From: an uncultured Alphaproteobacteria bacterium
GTDB lineage: Bacteria > Pseudomonadota > Alphaproteobacteria > HIMB59
Assembly (NCBI GenBank): GCA_902555695.1
Contig: CACDTV010000001.1
Coordinates: forward strand, 1 to 64,000
DNA: 64,000 bases
Reading direction: 5' to 3'
Part shown: in pieces, positions 43,719 through 53,205 of the stretch
How the letters are laid out: each line of letters begins with the position of its first letter
Numbering within the stretch: the stretch's first letter is position 1
The notes under the pieces: model-generated
Told to the model about the DNA's origin: nothing
The model's input: only the letters and a program-made list of their open reading frames with translations
The model's database searches: none
Program-made: the position numbers and the translations under genes

Positions 43719-44723
43719 ATGTATATTAAAAATTTAAAAATATTGGTTTTACTATCTTTTGGATTTTTAATTATTGCCCTTGGTATGTATTTTGATGGCA
43801 AAAATATCTCTAACAAGTCATCATCTGAAGTATTATTTCCTAGCTTTGATGATGTTTTACCGAAAATAGCATACATTGAATTTTCTAATCAAAATGGAAA
43901 ATCTGTTATTGAAATCATTGATAATCAATGGCTTATTTCAAGCTCAAATAATTTTCCCGCAAATACTGAGCTTTTAAGTAGGTTTTTTATTCAACTTCGT
44001 GAAGCAAATATTTTAGATGCTAAAACTAATCGTGAAGATCTTTTATACAAATTGGGTCTAGATGATGAAAATAAAATGCAATTAATATTAAAATCTGAAG
44101 ATGGTGAAGTGTTGTACTCACTAGATATTGGTATTTATAATTACAATATCCCAGGATCTTACATAAAGGCTACTGAGTCTAATCAATCTTATTTGGTTTC
44201 AACAAACTTAACCGCCGATGTATCTGATTTCTATTGGGTACCAACGGATTTAATAAATATTGGTAAATCTCAAATTCAATCAATTCAAATTTATAATCAA
44301 AATATGATTAACTTAAGTATTAAAGAAGGAGAGCTAAAACATACAAATTTGACCTCTCAATTTAAAGAAATTGATAATGATAAAATTATTGATGCTCAAA
44401 ATATATTAACTGATCTTCAACATAATGGCTATATACTTAAGACAGAATTACCTAACTCTCCAGATTTAAAAGCTAGGTTTACACTAAATAATGGAACTAT
44501 AATTTTTATAAATCTTTACGATATTGAGGGTAAAGGTGTTCACGCTACTTTTGATTGGAATTATGTCGATGATAAAGTTCAAATATCAAAGTTTATAGAT
44601 CCATTGCTAGATGGAAATCAAATACAAGTTAGTTCGGTTGCTTTTTTAAATAATTTTGCTTTTAGCGTTCCTCAAATATTTTTTGATACATTGAATATAA
44701 AATTAAGAGAAAAAACCGAATAA
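43719..44723 (+). CDS. DUF4340-domain exported/membrane protein
   Basis: This 334-residue protein has one N-terminal membrane anchor (about 8-26) and a periplasmic domain with the DUF4340 repeats (IEIIDNQWLISSS near 65, LLYKLGLDD near 110, SYLVSTNLTADVSDFYW near 165). DUF4340 genes almost always follow GldG-like genes, as here (start 1 base after). Its stop abuts the convergent aldose epimerase gene. Confidence 0.88.
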   Translation: MYIKNLKILVLLSFGFLIIALGMYFDGKNISNKSSSEVLFPSFDDVLPKIAYIEFSNQNGKSVIEIIDNQWLISSSNNFPANTELLSRFFIQLREANILDAKTNREDLLYKLGLDDENKMQLILKSEDGEVLYSLDIGIYNYNIPGSYIKATESNQSYLVSTNLTADVSDFYWVPTDLINIGKSQIQSIQIYNQNMINLSIKEGELKHTNLTSQFKEIDNDKIIDAQNILTDLQHNGYILKTELPNSPDLKARFTLNNGTIIFINLYDIEGKGVHATFDWNYVDDKVQISKFIDPLLDGNQIQVSSVAFLNNFAFSVPQIFFDTLNIKLREKTE

Positions 44724-45677
44724 TTATTTGATTTCTCCAATTTCAAACTTCATTTGATGTTTATAAATTTGTAATGGGTTTAATTGCGTTGAAGGAAATT
44801 TTCGATTATTGGGTGCGTTTGGAAAACCCTGAGTTTCAAAACACATACCTTGATATTTTTTAATTTTAATACGATTACTGGAATATTTTAAATGCTGACC
44901 AGTATAAAATTGAACACCAGGTTGATTTGAAAAAATTTTTAGGGATATATTGCTTTTTGGTGATTGTATTTTAGCTATAAACTTAGAATTCTTTTTTATA
45001 ATGAAATTTTCATCAAATCCCTTGAATTTATTAGTAAATTTATCGCGTATCCTAGTTGATTTTTTAAAATCAAAACGTGTTCCTTTTACATTCATTACCC
45101 TACCAGTAGGTATATTTTCAGAGTCATTTTCTAAGTACTGATTTGAATTGATTTGGACGTGGTGATCAAAAATATCTTTTTTAATTTTATCTAAATTCCA
45201 ATAGGCGTGATTTACCAAATTAACGTGGGTAGTTTTTGATGTTTGTGCACTTATATTGATTTTGAGAGTCGAATTTGCAATTGAGTAATCACAACTAGAA
45301 TATAATTCTCCTGGGAAACCCTGATCTTTATCTGGTGATATACAATAATAGCTAATATGAGATTTGGAGAAGCTCTTAACTTGCCAAATTTTTGAGTCAA
45401 ACCCTTTTTTACCACCATGTAGTATATTTTTTCCCTCATTTCTAGTTAATTTGTATTTTACTCCTTTGATCTGAAATTGAGCTTTTTTTATTCTATTTGC
45501 ATACCTGCCACATGTTGCGCCTAAGTAGTTTTTATTATTTTTATATGATGAGATATTTCCTAAATTTAGAATTAAATTGATTTTTTTCTTTTTATAAAAA
45601 ACTTCAAATAATGTTGCACCAATATTGAGAGTCTTAACTCTTAAAAACTTATTTTCAATTGTGTGTGATTTAATCAT
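44724..45677 (-). CDS. galM: Aldose 1-epimerase (GalM-like)
   Basis: The 317-residue mutarotase has the family catalytic regions NHAYWNL (catalytic-type His, near residue 172) and the ENIPTGRVM and QFYTGQHLK segments. It interconverts alpha and beta anomers of aldoses. It is the last gene of the cyclitol catabolic operon and lies 6 bases after the aldolase gene. The protein is more basic and Asn/Lys-rich than its neighbours. Confidence 0.9.
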   Translation of the reverse strand: MIKSHTIENKFLRVKTLNIGATLFEVFYKKKKINLILNLGNISSYKNNKNYLGATCGRYANRIKKAQFQIKGVKYKLTRNEGKNILHGGKKGFDSKIWQVKSFSKSHISYYCISPDKDQGFPGELYSSCDYSIANSTLKINISAQTSKTTHVNLVNHAYWNLDKIKKDIFDHHVQINSNQYLENDSENIPTGRVMNVKGTRFDFKKSTRIRDKFTNKFKGFDENFIIKKNSKFIAKIQSPKSNISLKIFSNQPGVQFYTGQHLKYSSNRIKIKKYQGMCFETQGFPNAPNNRKFPSTQLNPLQIYKHQMKFEIGEIK

Positions 45678-45683
45678 TAATGA

Positions 45684-46514
45684 TTAAATTTTTGAAATAT
45701 TCTCTAAAACTTTTTTTGTTACTTCTTTTAATCTTGGAATAGTTGAATTGATTAATTTAATACGGTCATAAGTATTTGGATCTTTTGCAATTTTCTCTCT
45801 TAAAGTATCGCCGAAAGTTTTTCTGAGTTCAGTGCCGATATTAAACTTACAAACATTCGTTGTATTTGCTATCGTTCTTTTAAGTGTATCGTCGATACCG
45901 CTGCTACCGTGAAGCACCAATGGTACTTCTGTTAAGGTTTCTATCTTCTTTATGACTTGCATATCAATCGAAGAAGATTTGTTTGTCTGTAAATGTACGT
46001 TTCCTGCACTGATGGCCATTGCATCACATTTGGTTAATTCAGCAAATGTCTTTGCTTCCTCTGGATCTGTGCTTTGTGACTTAGCACCATCATTGTAACC
46101 AACAAATCCAATTTCTCCCTCAACAGAAATATTTTGTTTATGAGCTAATTCAACGATTTCTCTTGTTTTATCAACGTTTTCATTAAGTGAAAACTTGGAT
46201 CCATCAAACATTACGGATGTAAATCCGTTGTCAATTGCCTGTAAACACTCTTCTTTCGTATAGCCATGATCTAAATGACAAACTATTGGACTAGATGATT
46301 GCTCAGCCAAGTATCTAAACATTTTACCTAAAACTGGCAGAGGTGTATTTGCTCTACAACCTGGTCCTGCTTGAAGAATGACAGGTACCTTGAGCTGTTC
46401 GGCTGTTTCTGCATAACATCTTGCATCTTCCCAACCTAATACTACTAATCCTGCAACGGCATAATTATTTTTTTTTGCTTCTTGTAAAACTTTTGAGAGG
46501 CTAGCTATCGTCAT
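45684..46514 (-). CDS. Class II aldolase of the fructose-bisphosphate family (IolJ-like)
   Basis: The 276-residue zinc aldolase has HLDHGYTKEECLQA (zinc His) near residue 83, VEGEIGFVGYND near 136, and the LHGSSGIDD and CKFNIGTELR segments for phosphate binding. IolJ-type enzymes split 2-deoxy-5-keto-gluconate 6-phosphate into dihydroxyacetone phosphate and malonic semialdehyde. Position behind IolB and IolC with a 4-base overlap supports this role. Confidence 0.9.
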   Translation of the reverse strand: MTIASLSKVLQEAKKNNYAVAGLVVLGWEDARCYAETAEQLKVPVILQAGPGCRANTPLPVLGKMFRYLAEQSSSPIVCHLDHGYTKEECLQAIDNGFTSVMFDGSKFSLNENVDKTREIVELAHKQNISVEGEIGFVGYNDGAKSQSTDPEEAKTFAELTKCDAMAISAGNVHLQTNKSSSIDMQVIKKIETLTEVPLVLHGSSGIDDTLKRTIANTTNVCKFNIGTELRKTFGDTLREKIAKDPNTYDRIKLINSTIPRLKEVTKKVLENISKI

Positions 46515-47353
46515 TTATATTTTGCTATCATATCCTTAATACCTGGGATTGTTTCTAGTTGGTAAGCATGGGTTTTTTGGAAAGATTGAATAAGTGATCT
46601 TTGAGAAAGACCTACTAGAATTGTAAAATAATACATCTCATATCCTGGGGCAACCACACATGGATGATATCCTTTATTAATTGCAATAGTAGAGCCATTA
46701 AAAAGTTGATAACCGTGACCCTCTTTTTCATCCTCTGATTGCATAATTTGAACACCAAAACCATGTCCTGGTTTAAATCGATAATTATAAACTTCATCAT
46801 GACGTGTCTCTTGAGGAAGATCATCTGTGTCATGTTTGTGAGGAGGGAAGCCTGACCACCCTCCAGCGCCAACAGTATATAATTCATTTACTAATAATCG
46901 ACCAACTTGATCATGATGTTTCGCACCCAAGATATGTTTAATTTTTCTGTGAGTTTTAGTGTCGTCTGAGCCATATTGAACAACGTCTAGTTCTTCTTTT
47001 AAAACGAGAAATGGTTCTAATTTTTTTTCATAAATTCCACCAGCTATGAAACACTCAGAGGAGTCAGATAAACAAGTAATTTTACATTTTGAATTTGTAG
47101 GAATATAGCTACCCTCAGGTTCACCATCCCATACATCAGTTGTTCTTTTTCCAATCTGTCCTAACTTCTTATCCTCCACGGTAATCTCGACGATACCTGT
47201 TGCTGGAACTACGCTACTTTCATGTTTTGATAGTTGATATTCATAGGACTCACCTTTTTTTAAATTGATAATATTAAAATAAACTAAAGGTACTGTTTTA
47301 TTTGTTTCTCCAAATAAAGCTTGATTTTTATTATCTGAATAAGGGATGTGCAT
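46511..47353 (-). CDS. iolB: 5-deoxy-glucuronate isomerase
   Basis: The 280-residue bicupin isomerase has the IolB signature GGWSGFPPHKHDTDD near residue 165, followed by EVYNYRF. It converts 5-deoxy-glucuronate to 2-deoxy-5-keto-gluconate in inositol degradation. Its start abuts the stop of iolC and it overlaps the aldolase by 4 bases. Confidence 0.94.
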   Translation of the reverse strand: MHIPYSDNKNQALFGETNKTVPLVYFNIINLKKGESYEYQLSKHESSVVPATGIVEITVEDKKLGQIGKRTTDVWDGEPEGSYIPTNSKCKITCLSDSSECFIAGGIYEKKLEPFLVLKEELDVVQYGSDDTKTHRKIKHILGAKHHDQVGRLLVNELYTVGAGGWSGFPPHKHDTDDLPQETRHDEVYNYRFKPGHGFGVQIMQSEDEKEGHGYQLFNGSTIAINKGYHPCVVAPGYEMYYFTILVGLSQRSLIQSFQKTHAYQLETIPGIKDMIAKYK

Positions 47354-48316
47354 CTATAACTCCTTTTGATTTTGGTTAATAAATTTTTCTAATTCCTGAT
47401 TATTGGGCATAGCTGAGGAACATCCTACTCTTGTTACAACTATTGCAGCATTTGCGGAACCACGAATTACTGCATCCTCTAAACTAAGGCCATTGTACAG
47501 GGAGCTTATAAAACCTCCATTGAATGCGTCGCCTGCACCTGTAGGTTTAATAGCTTCGACATTAAATGTCCCGTATTGGCTCTCATTTTCTTTAGTAAAT
47601 ACTTTGGATCCCTCTTCGCCCATTTTATAGACAATCACTGATGGTTTTTTTTTAATATACATTTTTGCTAATTCAAGTCCATTTGTGGAATTATCAGCCA
47701 CATTAAACTCTAAATCGTTTCCAATGATAATATCCATTTCATTCATTATTTCCTTATAAACATCTGATTTGATTGTATCAGACTCCCAGTTGTAAGGCCT
47801 ATAATCAAGATCGATTATTAATGGTATCTTGAGATCTGAAGTTAGTTTTGAGGCAACCAAAACAGCATTCCTTGAAGGTTCTCCTGAAAGCGCAGTTCCA
47901 GTGATGAATACTGCAGAGTAATTATTGAAATTAATTTTATTAATATCCTCCTTATTAAGTTGCAGATCACAAGGATTACCTCTGTAAAGAATAGATTGAT
48001 TATTTTTTAAAATAGTTTCAACAACAGCTATTTGTGTTTGAAAAGATTTATTGACTTTTCTGCAGTGTTCCACACCAACTTTGAATTCATTAAGTTTGTT
48101 AATTATGTATTCTCCGATTGCATCGTCAGATATACATGTAAGTAAATCAGTGCTGACACCCAAGTTAGATAGAGCAACACAAGTATTTGCCGCCGAGCCT
48201 CCTAAATGAGAGGAAAAGTTATTTACATCTGAGATTTTTGTGCCGGGTGGCTCTGGGTAAATATCTAATCCAGCTCTCCCTATTACTAGAATTTTTTTTG
48301 TATTATCAAATTTCAT
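47354..48316 (-). CDS. iolC: 5-dehydro-2-deoxygluconokinase (PfkB family)
   Basis: The 320-residue kinase starts with the typical VIGRAGLDIYPEPPG strand and has the PfkB motifs SSHLGGSAANTCVALSNLG near residue 35 and the catalytic TGAGDAFNGGF near 262. The REGLDIY-type N-terminus identifies IolC among PfkB kinases. It phosphorylates 2-deoxy-5-keto-gluconate. A 34-base gap separates it from the upstream dehydrogenase gene. Confidence 0.92.
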   Translation of the reverse strand: MKFDNTKKILVIGRAGLDIYPEPPGTKISDVNNFSSHLGGSAANTCVALSNLGVSTDLLTCISDDAIGEYIINKLNEFKVGVEHCRKVNKSFQTQIAVVETILKNNQSILYRGNPCDLQLNKEDINKINFNNYSAVFITGTALSGEPSRNAVLVASKLTSDLKIPLIIDLDYRPYNWESDTIKSDVYKEIMNEMDIIIGNDLEFNVADNSTNGLELAKMYIKKKPSVIVYKMGEEGSKVFTKENESQYGTFNVEAIKPTGAGDAFNGGFISSLYNGLSLEDAVIRGSANAAIVVTRVGCSSAMPNNQELEKFINQNQKEL

Positions 48317-48350
48317 TTAATGAAAATTAAGTCTAGAGGAATTATTGTAA

Positions 48351-49508
48351 TTACTTAAGAATTTTTTGTATTTCCTCTAATGAAAAATAATCTGCCTTTT
48401 TAAAAGTAGTCTTAATCTCTTGGGGTGTTTTGGTGTCTGCTGCTTTCATTGTTGATTGAATAATATCCAAAACATGTAACGACAATTCTCCGCTACATCT
48501 GTGCTTAAGTTGATTATCAATACAGTATGCCATTTCAGCTAATCCGACACCACGGTAGTTCGCATTAGTTGGCGACTCATTAGCCCTACCGCTATGAGAT
48601 GTAATATTAATTTTACCAAGGGGCATATCATCAGTTTTGTGCTCTTGCCAAACACCACTATCATCAGTACTTGTGTATACTGAGCCTCCAAACATATTTG
48701 GATCAGGCACAATCATAGAACCTTTATCGCCGTAAAGCTCTATGTGATTACGTTGGTGAGCTACAACATCAAACGATAAAGTTATTTGAATTAAAGCCCC
48801 ATTATGAAATTCTAAATTAACTAAATAGCTAGTTTGACATTCCACATCAAACTCCTGATCTTTTTTTGGACCTATGCCTATCACTCTTTTATCGAAAACT
48901 TTGGTAGAAATACCATGAACACTTTTAGCAGGGCCAAGTAAATTTACTAAAGCTGTTAAATAGTATGGTCCCATATCTATAACTGGGCCACCTTCATTAT
49001 TTGCAAACCACGGTTCAGGATTGGGATGATAAGATTGAACTCCTGGATAAGCAAAAATAGCATTTCCAAGCCGAACATTTCCAATTTTATTATCGTTTAT
49101 TAATTCAATAGATTTTTGAATTCCACCACCTAAAAAAGTATCAGGAGCATTGCCAATATATAAGTTTTTACTTTTAGATAATTTTAAGAGATTTTCACCA
49201 TCTAAAAAATTTACAGCCATTGGTTTCTCACTATAAACATGTTTACCGCTCTCCAGCGAATTTTTTGCAACCTCGTAATGAGCCTTTGGAATAGTTAAAT
49301 TTAAAATAATATCGACTTCACTATCATTTAATATTTCATCAACAGAACAAGAGTTTATATTATAAGTTTCGGCACATTTTTTAGAATTTTCATGATTAAT
49401 ATCAGCGCATTTAATTATGCGAAAATTATTAAAATAATCATGTCCTCTAAAATATGTTTCAGAAATATGACCACATCCTATTAAGCCAACATTAAAGACT
49501 TTGTTCAT
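48351..49508 (-). CDS. Gfo/Idh/MocA family dehydrogenase
   Basis: The 385-residue oxidoreductase has the Rossmann start NVGLIGCGHIS and the lysine motif YSEKPMAV near residue 97. NAD-dependent inositol dehydrogenases of this family oxidise myo- or scyllo-inositol or sugars. Within the iol operon it may be a second inositol or an inosose dehydrogenase with different specificity from the IolG-like gene at 63724. Confidence 0.9.
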   Translation of the reverse strand: MNKVFNVGLIGCGHISETYFRGHDYFNNFRIIKCADINHENSKKCAETYNINSCSVDEILNDSEVDIILNLTIPKAHYEVAKNSLESGKHVYSEKPMAVNFLDGENLLKLSKSKNLYIGNAPDTFLGGGIQKSIELINDNKIGNVRLGNAIFAYPGVQSYHPNPEPWFANNEGGPVIDMGPYYLTALVNLLGPAKSVHGISTKVFDKRVIGIGPKKDQEFDVECQTSYLVNLEFHNGALIQITLSFDVVAHQRNHIELYGDKGSMIVPDPNMFGGSVYTSTDDSGVWQEHKTDDMPLGKINITSHSGRANESPTNANYRGVGLAEMAYCIDNQLKHRCSGELSLHVLDIIQSTMKAADTKTPQEIKTTFKKADYFSLEEIQKILK

Positions 49509-49517
49509 AAATATGAA

Positions 49518-50975
49518 TTATTTGTCTAGGCCGCACATATTGATGTATTTTATTTCAATAAAATCATCAATTCCATACTTTGAGCCTTCTCTGCCAAGAC
49601 CAGACTCTTTTATTCCTCCAAATGGTGCCTCTGCTTTTGAAGTTAATCCAGTATTGACTCCAACCATACCGTATTCAAGTGCCTCAGCAACTCTCCATAT
49701 TCTTCCGATATCTCTGGAATAAAAATAGGATGCAAGTCCATATGGTGAGTTATTTGCAAGTTTAATTACTTCTTTTTCATCTTTAAATTTGTAAATTGGA
49801 GCCACTGGTCCAAATGTTTCTTCAGTTGTAATTTTCGCTTCTGGTGCGACTTCAGTTAGGATTGTAGGCTGATAAAAGTTCATTCCCAAAGAATGCTTAG
49901 ATCCACCAATTGCAACTTTTGCCCCATATTGTAATGCATCTTGGACGTGCTCCTCTACTTTACTTAAAGAGTGCTCATCAATCATGGGTCCAGAGGCATT
50001 TTCCTCATTTAAACCATCTCCTACTTTTATTTTAGAAACAGCATCAACAAATTTTGAACAGAACTCATCATGAACTTTTTCTTGGACATAAATTCTATTT
50101 GCACAAACACAAGTTTGTCCTGTATTTCTAAATTTGCTTTGGATTGCACCGGCAACTGCATCATCAATATTTGCATCATTAAATACAATGAATGGTGCGT
50201 GACCACCAAGTTCCATTGATACTTTCTTTACAGTTCCAGAGCATTTCTGTAAAAGTATTTTTCCAATTTCTGTTGAACCTGTAAAAGATAATTTTCTAAC
50301 AATTGGATTTGTGGCTAATTCCTCTCCGATTTCAGAGGCCTTTCCTGTAATTACATTTAGAGTACCTTTTGGGAAGCCTGCCTCCTCAGCCAAAACAGCT
50401 AGTGCAAGTGCAGAATAAGGAGTTTGACTTGCTGGTTTAATTACAACTGGGCACCCAACAGCTAAAGCTGGTGCACATTTTCTTGTAATCATAGCATTAG
50501 GAAAATTCCATGGTGTAATTGATGCCACTACACCAACTGGTTGCTTCAAAACAACAATTCTTCGATCGGTCATGGGATCTGGAATTGTATCTCCATAAAC
50601 CCTCTTGGCTTCTTCTGAGAACCATTCTACAAAAGAGGCTCCATAGCCTATTTCTCCACGTGACTCATTTATTGGTTTTCCTTGTTCAACTGTCATGATT
50701 TGAGCTAATTCCTCTTTATTTTCAATCATTAAATCAAACCATTTTTTGAGTATTTCTGATCTTTGACGTGCAGATTTTGCCCTCCATTCAGGCCAAGCAT
50801 TATTTGCAGCTTCTATAGCATTTCTAGTTTCAGATGTTCCACACTTAGGTACTGTGCCGATCTCTTTCAAGTTAGCTGGATTGTTAACAGATATTGTCTC
50901 ACCTGAGTCGGCATTAACCCATTCACCGTTAATGTAGCACTTATCTCTATAAAATTTTGAGTCTTTAATTTCCAT
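49518..50975 (-). CDS. Succinate-semialdehyde dehydrogenase-like aldehyde dehydrogenase
   Basis: The 485-residue aldehyde dehydrogenase has the glutamate motif SMELGGHAPFIVF and catalytic cysteine in NTGQTCVCANR (a second Cys two residues after, as in SSADH). PWNFPNAMITRK near 148 is typical of GabD. Here it probably removes the malonic or succinic semialdehyde formed by the aldolase; it lacks obvious features of CoA-acylating IolA, such as the CMALS-type cysteine motif. Confidence 0.9.
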   Translation of the reverse strand: MEIKDSKFYRDKCYINGEWVNADSGETISVNNPANLKEIGTVPKCGTSETRNAIEAANNAWPEWRAKSARQRSEILKKWFDLMIENKEELAQIMTVEQGKPINESRGEIGYGASFVEWFSEEAKRVYGDTIPDPMTDRRIVVLKQPVGVVASITPWNFPNAMITRKCAPALAVGCPVVIKPASQTPYSALALAVLAEEAGFPKGTLNVITGKASEIGEELATNPIVRKLSFTGSTEIGKILLQKCSGTVKKVSMELGGHAPFIVFNDANIDDAVAGAIQSKFRNTGQTCVCANRIYVQEKVHDEFCSKFVDAVSKIKVGDGLNEENASGPMIDEHSLSKVEEHVQDALQYGAKVAIGGSKHSLGMNFYQPTILTEVAPEAKITTEETFGPVAPIYKFKDEKEVIKLANNSPYGLASYFYSRDIGRIWRVAEALEYGMVGVNTGLTSKAEAPFGGIKESGLGREGSKYGIDDFIEIKYINMCGLDK

Positions 50976-50999
50976 AAATATTTATAACAGTTTTAATTC

Positions 51000-51227
51000 T
51001 TATTCTACAGTGGCAATTTTACCACCTACAGGGATCGTATCTCCTTCTTGTGCAATTATCTCTGTTAATTTTCCGTTAACTGTTGAAGGTATCTCAGCAG
51101 CTGTCTTATCAGTCTCAACTTCGCAGAGGATATCTCCCTCTTTAATTTCATCTCCGACTTTTTTAAGCCACTTTACTACTTTTCCCTCGTCAACAGTTTC
51201 TCCAAGGGATGGCATTATTATTTCCAT
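51000..51227 (-). CDS. Stand-alone lipoyl-domain protein
   Basis: A single 75-residue lipoyl domain with the acceptor Lys41 in CEVETDKTAAEIPS. In 2-oxoacid dehydrogenases this domain is the N-terminus of E2, but here the frame ends right after it (no peripheral-binding or acetyltransferase domain). It lies 2 bases after the E1 beta gene stop and would be the free lipoyl carrier for the E1 alpha/beta pair. A TAAAAGGAGAATAATT site precedes the ATG. Confidence 0.9.
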   Translation of the reverse strand: MEIIMPSLGETVDEGKVVKWLKKVGDEIKEGDILCEVETDKTAAEIPSTVNGKLTEIIAQEGDTIPVGGKIATVE

Positions 51228-51229
51228 AA

Positions 51230-52213
51230 TTATTCTCCTTTTAGTTTTTTTATAACCTCATTTACAATTAGTTCCACTGAGGGAATTGTATTATCTTCGA
51301 GTATGTCGGCACTTGGTAAAGGTACATGTGGTGTAGTTACTCTAGTGACAGGGCCTTTTAAATTTTTAAAACAATGTTCTGAGATTAAAGATGATATCTC
51401 CGCTCCCCATCCACAAAGTCTTGGATTTTCTTCTACTGTCAAGACATGACCAGTCTCGATTACAGATTTTTTTATTGTTTGTAAATCTAATGGCACTAGA
51501 GATCTCAGATCAATTACCTTTGCATTAATATCGTGTTTGTCTTTCAAAATTAATGCAGCCTCTTTTGCTCTTTGTGCCATTAAAGCTAAACCAATAATAG
51601 TAATATCTTTTCCCTCGTGAAGCGTATTAGCCTCCCCAATAGGAATTGATATATCAGTTTGTTCAATTTCTTCTTTAAATGCATAAAGTGATTTATGCTC
51701 ATAAAATATAACTGGATCAGGGTCCTTTACAGCACTATCCATCAAACCTAACACGTCACTAGGGCAACTTGGTGCGACTACTTTTAAACCTGGTATCATC
51801 ATAGACCAATTTTCTAAACTTTGAGAATGTTGTGCACCAAATTTTGACCCTCCACCATTTGCAGTCCTAATGACCAGTGGAATGTTGATTTGTCCATCTG
51901 ACATATATCTAGTTTTAGCAATTTGATTTGCCACAATATCCCAACAAACAGCTAAAAAATCTGAAAACATTATTTCTGCTATTGGTCTTAAGCCTGTCAT
52001 TGCTGCGCCCATAGCTGCACCTAAAATCGCCTGTTCTGAAATTGGTGCATCCATGACTCTCTCTTTTCCAAACTCCTCTAAAAGACCAACCGTCGCTTTA
52101 AATACTCCACCCGCAGCACCTACGTCTTCACCAATAAAAAAAACTTTTTGATCTTTTCTCATGGATTGAGCTATAGCAAGTGAAACACTTGATCTGTATG
52201 TTAATTGTGCCAC
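51230..52213 (-). CDS. Thiamine-dependent dehydrogenase E1 beta subunit (acetoin/2-oxoacid type)
   Basis: The 327-residue transketolase-like beta chain has the FIGEDVGAAGGVFKAT start, the RVMDAPISEQAILGAAMGAA segment and the C-terminal EENPRLCGWGAEI region typical of E1 beta proteins of pyruvate, branched-chain and acetoin dehydrogenases. It overlaps the alpha gene by 13 bases. Among the three types the layout with the short lipoyl gene fits an acetoin- or inosose-related cleavage best. Confidence 0.88.
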   Translation of the reverse strand: MAQLTYRSSVSLAIAQSMRKDQKVFFIGEDVGAAGGVFKATVGLLEEFGKERVMDAPISEQAILGAAMGAAMTGLRPIAEIMFSDFLAVCWDIVANQIAKTRYMSDGQINIPLVIRTANGGGSKFGAQHSQSLENWSMMIPGLKVVAPSCPSDVLGLMDSAVKDPDPVIFYEHKSLYAFKEEIEQTDISIPIGEANTLHEGKDITIIGLALMAQRAKEAALILKDKHDINAKVIDLRSLVPLDLQTIKKSVIETGHVLTVEENPRLCGWGAEISSLISEHCFKNLKGPVTRVTTPHVPLPSADILEDNTIPSVELIVNEVIKKLKGE

Positions 52214-53205
52214 TCAGAACCTCCATTAGCCCATACATCAGTATAGATTTCTTTAATTTCTGGAATTGGAGAAGCCATGGAAATTTCAGTTGCTTTTTCA
52301 ACTTGATCTTTAACTTTCTCCTCAATTTCAGAAATGATTTTTTCATTGATATTAAAATCTAATAACTTTGCTCTATAATTTTTTATTGGGTCTTTATTTT
52401 CCATCCAATCTTTTACTTCCTCATCAGGTCTGTACTTACCTGGGTCAGCTCTTGAATGCCCACTGTGTCGATAAGTCTTGGCTTCAATTAAACTTGGGCC
52501 TTTACCCTCTCTCGCTTTTGAAATAGCTTTTTCTGCTGTTCTAAGCATTTCATCAGCATCATTTCCGTCCACAATAATTTTATCTAAATCGTATGCACCT
52601 GCTCTATCAGCAGCTGGGTGCTCAACAGCAGTAACTTCATGAATTGGTGTATATTCCATATATAAATTATTTTCACAAACAAACACTATGGGTAAATTCC
52701 ATATTTTTGCCATGTTCAATGCCTCATGGAATGCTCCGATATTCGTAGTACCGTCTCCAAAAAAGCAAACGCTTACCTCATTTGTTTTATTATATTTTGA
52801 TGCTAAAGCAGTTCCATTGGCAATAGTTAAATGTGCACCTATAATAGCATATGAACCCATAACTCCTTTTTCTACATCTGTAAGATGCATGGATCCTCCT
52901 TTACCTTTCATTAAGCCACACTGTCTACCCATTAATTCTCCTAAAACTCCTTCGATTGAGGATCCTCTTGCGAGTGTATGTGCGTGTCCACGGTATGTGC
53001 AAAATGTATAATCGCCTTGTTTCAAGGCGACTCCAAAGGCACCTGCAATAGCTTCCTGACCCAGAGCTAAATGGCTAGTACCTTTGATAAGATTTTGAAG
53101 AAAAAGATCATATGCTTTTTTTTCGACTAACCTTAATTTCAGCATCATTTCCCATAATTGAAGTCTTTTCTCTTCTCCTATATCGTCATTTAATTTATCT
53201 ACCAT
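52201..53205 (-). CDS. Thiamine-dependent dehydrogenase E1 alpha subunit
   Basis: The 334-residue alpha chain has the thiamine-diphosphate motif GDGTTNIGAFHEALN near residue 148 to the NN pair (FVCENN near 178), plus the HLALGQEAIAGAFG and YRHSGHSRADPG segments. With the beta chain it decarboxylates or cleaves a 2-oxo compound and passes the acyl group to a lipoyl lysine. It overlaps the M24 gene by 1 base (TAATG). Confidence 0.9.
   Translation of the reverse strand: MVDKLNDDIGEEKRLQLWEMMLKLRLVEKKAYDLFLQNLIKGTSHLALGQEAIAGAFGVALKQGDYTFCTYRGHAHTLARGSSIEGVLGELMGRQCGLMKGKGGSMHLTDVEKGVMGSYAIIGAHLTIANGTALASKYNKTNEVSVCFFGDGTTNIGAFHEALNMAKIWNLPIVFVCENNLYMEYTPIHEVTAVEHPAADRAGAYDLDKIIVDGNDADEMLRTAEKAISKAREGKGPSLIEAKTYRHSGHSRADPGKYRPDEEVKDWMENKDPIKNYRAKLLDFNINEKIISEIEEKVKDQVEKATEISMASPIPEIKEIYTDVWANGGSEWHN

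Noticed and set aside
51000..51227. Truncated E2 (pseudogene) for the lipoyl gene
   Set aside because: The domain is complete with a proper stop, a good ribosome site and 24 bases to the next gene; no remnant of an E2 core follows.
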